DNA from: Tannerellaceae bacterium
GTDB taxonomy: Bacteria; Bacteroidota; Bacteroidia; Bacteroidales; Tannerellaceae
Length of the DNA: 27,985 bases
NCBI GenBank assembly: GCA_031280645.1
Contig: JAITGL010000040.1
Location: 1 to 27,985 of the forward strand
Direction: 5' to 3'
Under the pieces are notes generated by a model. The model ran no database searches. It saw nothing but the letters and a program-made list of their open reading frames with translations, and was not told the DNA's origin. This document shows, piece by piece, positions 23,478-27,985 of this stretch (its first letter is position 1; each line of letters starts with the position of its first letter). Made by a program: the position numbers and the translations under genes.

Positions 23478-24613
23478 ATGGAAAATGTAACTTTACAGAG
23501 AGGATTGAACGAGGTTGTTATCAACAAGGTACAACGTATGATCCAAGGAAAAGAAACGGGCGTGCAGGAAACCATGCGGCGCCTTGAGCGGGAAGGACGT
23601 ATCGCCCAGGATTACGTTGAGCCCATCGGCGTGGAACTCCGGCAACAGGAACGCGCCCCGGTTATTACCTTCGCCGGCGGCGGGGAATTGCGAATGAACC
23701 TGCGGCAGGAGCAGTTTACCCTGCACGACCACGCCGTAGGACAGTTGGCCGAAAGGATGAACGTCCCTTCCAATTACCTCCGCACGCTGGCAAGGGGCGA
23801 TGAATGGCAAAGGCGTCTGGCGGCAACCGTGCTGAACGAACATTCGGGCTGGACGGCGCGCCAACGGGTACTTGTGCGCAGCGTCGGAAGGGAAGTCCGG
23901 GGCGTGTTGAGCGACAGCTACCGCCGCCTGAACAGCGTTGAAATCCTGACCGCCTTTGTGGAAGAGGCCATGCAGCAGGGCGCAGTAGTGGCAGACACAC
24001 GGATGACCGATACCAAAATCTGGGCGGAAGCCATCCTGCCGGCACCCATTAGCATCCCCACGTTGAAGAATGGCAATGTGCTTATCTTCATGAGCGCACG
24101 CGTCTCGACCAGTGACTACGGCGACGGGGTAGTCGACATGCGCGCCTTTTTGCTGACGGAGTATGCCTGAACGGGATGGTACGCCAATCGGTTATGAAGC
24201 AAATCCATCTGGGCGTACGCCTGCCGGACAATTTACAGTTAAGCAATAAAACCTACGAGCTGTACACGCAAACAACCGTATCGGCAACGCGCGACTTGAC
24301 CAAAAGCCTGTTTTCGAGGGATGCTATCCTGCAAAAGGCTATCGAGATACAGGGCGCCGGCGAGATGGAGGTGGACTTTGATGCCGAGCTGCGGAAATTA
24401 ATAAAAGCTGGCTCCCTGCACAAATCCGAAGACGAAAGCGTACAGAAAATCCTGATGCAGGCGAATCCCGGCGACAGTATGCATGGCGATTCCACGCTCT
24501 GGAAGCTGACGCAGGCTATCACGGCGCACGCCAGGGAACTGGACGACCGCCGCAGCCGCGAACTCCACGAACTGTCGGGTATGCTGACGAACCGCGTCAG
24601 GATTCCGGCCTGA
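23478..24613 (+). pseudogene. DUF932 phage/plasmid-like protein, one frameshift
   Basis: The start is the ATG at 23478 (MENVTLQRGLNEVVINKVQR). The first part reads through LTLHDHAVGQLAERMNVPSN-like text to MRAFLLT and stops at 24170. The rest continues one frame away as GVCLNGMVRQSVMKQIHLGV to a stop at 24613. One missing base near 24155 restores a single protein of about 378 residues, the usual length of DUF932 (TIGR03299) proteins. These occur on Bacteroidota plasmids and conjugative elements, often near PRTRC genes; their activity is unknown. If the two halves are separate proteins, the second would start at 24176. Confidence 0.8.
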
Positions 24614-24649
24614 AAACATTCCATTACCAATCATTTAATTTTTTAGATT

Positions 24650-25042
24650 ATGTCAAACGTATTTTTATCAGGTGTGAAAGCACCGGCAAGCGCTACCGTC
24701 GTTCCCGAAACGGTAAACGCTAACTTGTTGATCGTGGATTATTCCGAAAAGGCGCTGGCGGTATTCGGCGACACAAAGGCGGTAAAAGATCGTCTGAAAG
24801 CGCTTGGCGGACGCTTCAACCTGCAATTGACGCATCAAGGCGTAAAGCAAGCCGGGTGGATATTCTCGAAAAAACGGGAAGAGCAACTGAGGAATACGTT
24901 AAACGGAAGTGCAAACCATAGGGGAGCTCCAAAAACTCCCTCTCTCAATCTGCCGGGAAAAAAAGCCCTGCGCAGCCGGAAAATCGCCCAGGACGGAATG
25001 GGGGGAAATTCCCGCCAAATTATTTCTTTCGCTTATAATTAG
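24650..25042 (+). CDS. Mobile-element protein with a YSEKA/LGGRFN domain
   Basis: The 130-residue frame has a recognisable domain at about residues 29-86. It runs from VDYSEKALAVFGDTKAVKDR through LGGRFNLQLTHQGVKQAGWI to FSKKREEQLRN. This block recurs in Bacteroidota mobile-element proteins, but I know no activity for it. The tail after NTL (about residue 84) is low-complexity and basic and does not look like the same protein. It is possibly read-through caused by a lost stop or a deletion junction. It starts 37 bp after the DUF932 gene on the same strand. Confidence 0.6.
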   Translation: MSNVFLSGVKAPASATVVPETVNANLLIVDYSEKALAVFGDTKAVKDRLKALGGRFNLQLTHQGVKQAGWIFSKKREEQLRNTLNGSANHRGAPKTPSLNLPGKKALRSRKIAQDGMGGNSRQIISFAYN

Positions 25043-25275
25043 GATAGTAATACTTTTGAATTGTTCCCCGCCATATCTATTTTCAACACTGGCACGTATG
25101 TGACGAAAGCCAGAGCAAATGAAATGAAAACCATCACATGTGTGATGGGAACCAATATCGACGAAAAAACTTTTTTTCTTCCATGTTTGCTTCTTATCGA
25201 CCCATTTTAGCGGCTCTTTCACCAGACCTTCCGCGCATCTCACAAGCAAGGGTTTCCAGGGCATGTGAGGGCGGC

Positions 25276-25805
25276 GTGAGCATCCTTGAGTTTTTGCCCG
25301 CCACCTGTGTGGTTAATCCTATTGGGGATCTCTAAAAACCAAAAAATCAAGGCTTGCAACTGAGGCAAAAGCGGAGTTTACCGATCTGAACTTTTGCTGA
25401 TCGCAGAGTTTTGGGTTTTTAGAGGTCCCCTATTGTTGTTTACAGAAACAATAAAACCGGCTCGGTTTACATCGAATCGCACCGGATTGACAAAAAAGGG
25501 CGGATGCTTGCCGGACGCCCCCTGACGCTGCAATGTATTGCCGAACTCGCCGAATCCTTTTCCACAGAACAGGGAAACGCCCGCACGGCAGGATTACGGG
25601 AAATATGCTTTACTCCGATACCGGCAAAGGCCGTGAACGCCATCTCTGGTACAACCCGCCCGGAAAGCGGATGATGTTCTTTGGGACAAGCCTGAATATT
25701 AAGGACTGCCGCTACCATTTGCCCGGAATGATCTACGATACGGACGGCGAACGCCTCGACGTGTATGCCTGCAAGGAAGCAAATCCGGCCCTTCCTGCTC
25801 CTTAG
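25276..25805 (+). pseudogene. PRTRC system protein B, interrupted by a 107-bp element and frameshifted
   Basis: Before the inserted element the frame reads VSILEFLPATCVVNPI. After it the same frame continues VVYRNNKTGSVYIESHRIDK and GRMLAGRPLTLQCIAELAES. One base too many near 25570 moves the rest to another frame: GRITGNMLYSDTGKGRERHL, WYNPPGKRMMFF and HLPGMIYDTDGERLDVYACK. The GRPLT, NMLY, WYNPP and YDTDGERLDVY blocks fit PRTRC_B, a family in plasmid- and element-borne PRTRC clusters of unknown function. The C-terminal part (the APFFN and CLGSA blocks) is missing and a ThiF-like tail follows directly, so a deletion joined the two genes. The true start is uncertain; 25276 (GTG) is a placeholder. 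Confidence 0.7.
25324..25430. mobile_element. 107-bp MITE-like element with TATT target duplication
   Basis: The left end GGGGATCTCTAAAAACC matches the inverted right end GGGGACCTCTAAAAACC at 16 of 17 positions. Both ends are flanked by TATT (25320-25323 and 25431-25434). There is no coding capacity. Inside, GCAAAAG and CTTTTGC can pair. Removing the element and one TATT rejoins PRTRC_B in frame, so this was a clean transposition. A full-length IS with the same ends must have supplied the transposase. Confidence 0.85.
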
Positions 25806-25969
25806 CCGAAGTCGTCGAGAGGCAGAACTTGTTTATCAATTCTACCTTAGCCCATATCGGCGCTAAATTATTGTGGACACTCTTCAGGGAAGGAAGAACC
25901 GACCACGCCGGTGTATTCCTGAATATGGATACGATGAAAATGAATCCGCTAATCCGCGACAAACGATGA
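25805..25969 (+). pseudogene. PRTRC ThiF-family protein, C-terminal fragment
   Basis: The frame from 25805 reads AEVVERQNLFINSTLAHIGA and KLLWTLFREGRTDHAGVFLN before stopping at 25967-25969. The VVERQNLFINSTLA..LLW.LFREG pattern resembles the C-terminal end of the PRTRC ThiF-like protein (an E1/ThiF adenylation fold). The ATP-binding and catalytic parts are gone. It abuts the PRTRC_B fragment, matching the usual B-then-ThiF order with a deletion in between. Confidence 0.55.
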
Positions 25970-26013
25970 CGTATGACGACGTATGTGTCCATCACACTAA
26001 AAACGAAAATGTT

Positions 26014-26690
26014 ATGGCAAATCAATCTCCAACGCAACAACACACGGCGGCAAACGCAGGCGAAGCCCCGAAGTACCGCTACAACGAATCCATGATTGAC
26101 TGGGAACAGTTGAAGAACTTCAGCCTTTCCCGCGATTACCTTCAGGAAAAGGGACTGCTGGAGAGTATGCTTAAAGGCTACAAAACCAACGCCATCGTTC
26201 CTGTGAGCATGCACTTCGGCTCGGCGGTACTGCGCACCGACGCCCGCCTCTCCTTCCAGCAGTCCGCCGCCGGCCCCGTCGTGCTGGCCATGTACGGCAT
26301 CCGCAAGGCGCCGGAACTGGAAAAACCCTTCTTCGGACATGTCTTTTCGGAGGAAGACAGGAAAAACCTCCGCGAAAGCGGCAATATGGGACGGGTGGTA
26401 AAGATAAAAGCCGTTCGGGGGAATACGTGCCTTCATTTATCAGCATTGACAAGCTGACCCACGAAGTGATCGCCCTCAAAGCCGAGAGCGTATTTATCCC
26501 GGCTGAGGTAAAAGGCGTCAAGCTGACGGAGAACGAGAAGAACGACCTCCGGGAAGGCAAGGCCGTCTATCTGGAAGGGATGCTTTCGGAAAAGGGCAGG
26601 GAGTTCAACGCCCACATCCAGGTGAACGCCGAGCGCCGGGGCGTCGAGTTTATCTTCACCAATAGTAATAATCATTTAAATACAAGCATC
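26014..26690 (+). pseudogene. DUF4099/DUF3945-type protein, one frameshift
   Basis: The frame from ATG 26014 (MANQSPTQQHTAANAGEAPK) runs through MIDWEQLKNFSLSRDYLQEK, LLESMLKGYKTNAIVPVSMH and FGHVFSEEDRKNLRESGNMG to about 26415, then shifts. The continuation is SGEYVPSFISIDKLTHEVIA, KGVKLTENEKNDLREGKAVY and NAERRGVEFIF. The first block resembles DUF4099 and the rest DUF3945; both are found in Bacteroidota conjugative elements, sometimes joined to topoisomerase domains, with unknown role. The shifted frame now reads into the next gene at 26691, so the native stop is lost too. Confidence 0.75.
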
Positions 26691-26914
26691 ATGCAAAAAT
26701 CGTTCTTTCTGAAAATAGCGTTGACGGCGATCGCCCTTACGCTGACCGTCTTCTGTCTCTGCTACCTGCAAAAAACAGGTGTCCAACCGCTTGCAGCGGC
26801 TTTCGTCCTCGTTTTCTGTTGGGGCTTGTCCGCCTTATTTTCCGCCTGACGCTCATACTGCTCTCCATCGCCATTACCGCCTGGTTGTTTATCATGCTTT
26901 TATGCTGTTTCTGA
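26691..26914 (+). pseudogene. Small two-helix membrane protein, frameshifted
   Basis: From ATG 26691 the frame reads MQKSFFLKIALTAIALTLTV and VQPLAAAFVLVFCWGL and stops at 26849. In the neighbouring frame the hydrophobic text continues GLVRLIFRLTLILLSIAITA and WLFIMLLCCF to a TGA at 26912-26914. One lost base near 26820 accounts for this; the joined product would be about 74 residues. Function unknown. Its stop lies two bases before the radC start, typical of operon packing. Confidence 0.5.
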
Positions 26915-26916
26915 TT

Positions 26917-27385
26917 ATGGATTACAGGATAAACAGGCAAACAGACGGCGGGATCTGTATCGTATCGGAGGTGAAAATCAGCTACCGCCCGGAAGTAAGA
27001 CCCTCCGAAAGGCCGACAATCACCTGCCCGGCAGATATGTACAGGCTACTTACGGAAAACGGCGTATTCGCTCCCGACGCTATCGAGCACAGGGAGTTTT
27101 CAAGGCGCTGTTGCTAAACCGCGCTAGCCGGCTGCTGGGGATAAGCCACCTCCAGAAGGCGGCATCCATGAAGCTGTTGTGGATGTACGCCACATCATGC
27201 AGGCGGCTATACTGCCCAATGCCAGCCAAATAGCACTCTGCTACAACTACCCTGCGGGGAATCTGAAGCCCAGCGTGCAGGACGACAGGCTTACGAAAAG
27301 AGTCAAAGAGGCTTGCGATATATTTGATATTTCCCTCATAGACCATCTGGTCATATCTTCGGAAAGTTATTACTCTTTTTTTTAA
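26917..27385 (+). pseudogene. RadC-family JAB-domain protein, two frameshifts and lost metal ligands
   Basis: From ATG 26917 the frame reads MDYRINRQTDGGICIVSEVK and then SYRPEVRPSERPTITCPADM. A base is missing at the T-run near 27103 (FFKALLLNRASRLLGISHL continues in another frame). A second is missing near 27152 (EGGIHEAVVDVRHIMQAAIL in a third frame), and the gene ends SLIDHLVISSESYYSFF. Spacing and blocks match RadC/YeeS JAB-domain proteins. The zinc-binding HNHPSG motif reads YNYPAG here (about 27241-27261), so both histidines are tyrosine. A working JAB metallo-site is therefore impossible. Confidence 0.85.
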
Positions 27386-27867
27386 TCTCATGCGTCATCC
27401 GTCGCGTCGGTCGTTTATTGTTTTGTGCAATATCGGTGTAGGCTTTAGGGCTGTCAAGGTTTTTCAAAAAAAATACTACCCGGATCTTGCGCAGGTGTGG
27501 AGATTTTTTTGAAAATCGCTCGCGGCCTGACCTTTACATCCCGTTAAGAAGCCGTAAACACCTTTGCACAGGAACAATAGACGCCGGGACGGATGTTACG
27601 GTTAAAGTTTTGAGGAATGAATATGATAAGAAAATACGGTGAAAATACTGTCTGATTTACAGTGAGATGCGAGGCGTGATGCCGAGCCGTGAAAGGAAAA
27701 AGATATTGATTGTGTTATCGTTTGCAACGATAATCCGGCAAGTGTCCGGCCACCGCACGGACTCTTGGCTCCACGACTGCCGAAACTTACTTTTGCAAGT
27801 GCAGTGAAAACCGTAGCCCGCTACGAAAATGGAACGGAATGCAAAAGTGTGTTACAGGCAGATATTA
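27386..27867. other. Non-coding stretch after radC
   Basis: I see no convincing gene here. The one notable structure is an inverted repeat, TTTTCAAAAAAAAT (27461-27474) against ATTTTTTTGAAAA (27503-27515), with a 28-base GC-rich centre. It could act as a terminator or a protein-binding site. A short frame at about 27666 (MRGVMPSRERKKILIVLSF) is unrecognised. Confidence 0.5.
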
Positions 27868-27985
27868 ATCGAGTAGGAGAAACGGGATTAATTCCCGTTT
27901 CGTCCTCTCACACCACCGTACATGCGGTTCCGCATACGGCGGTTCTTTAGCTACGATACATTTTGTAGCAATCCATAAGGCAAGT
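27868..27985 (-). mobile_element. Group II intron 3' end (domains V and VI), continuing past the window
   Basis: On the minus strand the 34-base hairpin at 27912-27945 (opening GAACCGCCGTATGCGG) has the length, GAAC tetraloop position and pairing of domain V, with CGC as the catalytic triad. Domain VI follows at about 27872-27905. Its arms AAACGGGAAT/ATCCCGTTT pair, and a CTCCTACTCGAT tail carries the likely branch-point A. The intron ends at 27868. A maturase reading frame closes just upstream. The body lies beyond the right edge. This copy pairs well and may be active. Confidence 0.75.
27947..27985 (-). CDS. Group II intron maturase, last 12 codons
   Basis: On the minus strand the frame entering the window reads TCLMDCYKMYRS and stops at TAA (27949-27947), two bases before domain V. 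The decayed left copy reads LMDCYREIVS in the corresponding place and also stops, which supports conserved coding. A stop this close to domain V is unusual, so the intron type should be checked from the missing part. Confidence 0.5.
   Translation of the reverse strand, partial: TCLMDCYKMYRS

Noticed and set aside
27765..27950. 61-codon frame on the + strand at the right end
   Set aside because: It runs through the intron domain V and VI hairpins in antisense and resembles no protein.
1..27985. tRNA or rRNA genes
   Set aside because: I saw no cloverleaf with a TTCGA loop or any conserved rRNA stretch on reading both strands.

Overview
The window looks like a chromosome segment from a member of the Bacteroidales (Bacteroidota), probably an uncultured or unusual one. 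The signs are: paired-FtsX ABC permeases of about 780 residues in tandem, an outer-membrane Wza/Wzz-type export pair, a GH92 lipoprotein mannosidase, near absence of Shine-Dalgarno sites, occasional TAnnTTTG promoter boxes, and fragments of the DUF932/PRTRC/DUF3945/RadC gene set carried by Bacteroidota mobile elements. The genus cannot be assigned from the sequence alone.

Region 1 (1-6991) holds three tandem FtsX-type permeases, the first cut by the window edge, with a multi-pass acyltransferase-like gene between the second and third. Region 2 (7020-12160) has a small TPR protein and RNase R in one likely operon, facing a 731-residue TPR protein on the other strand. Region 3 (13208-18290) has a polysaccharide export lipoprotein, a kinase-less Wzz-type co-polymerase, a small possible secreted protein and the GH92 enzyme, all on the + strand. 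Region 4 (19245-21453) has a membrane protein overlapping a winged-helix regulator, then the GTPase YchF.

Region 5 (about 21.5-28.0 kb) is a decayed mobile-element region. It is bounded by two group II intron 3' ends in the same (-) orientation. Inside are a broken IS5-family transposase inserted in a broken rhuM, a frameshifted DUF932 gene, a PRTRC-B gene interrupted by a 107-bp miniature inverted-repeat element, a ThiF C-terminal stub, a frameshifted DUF3945 gene, a frameshifted small membrane protein and a radC that is frameshifted and has lost its metal-binding histidines. The long chromosomal genes to the left are all intact, so the lesions look biological rather than like sequencing errors.

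The most unusual feature is a set of three intergenic tandem arrays (2730-3292, 12344-13035, 18416-18877). Their sequences are unrelated, but all share a 41-42 bp period, about four helical turns. Two of them carry a perfect or near-perfect dyad in every unit. In the third array, the intrinsic terminator of the GH92 gene sits in register with the units, suggesting that the array grew out of a terminator.
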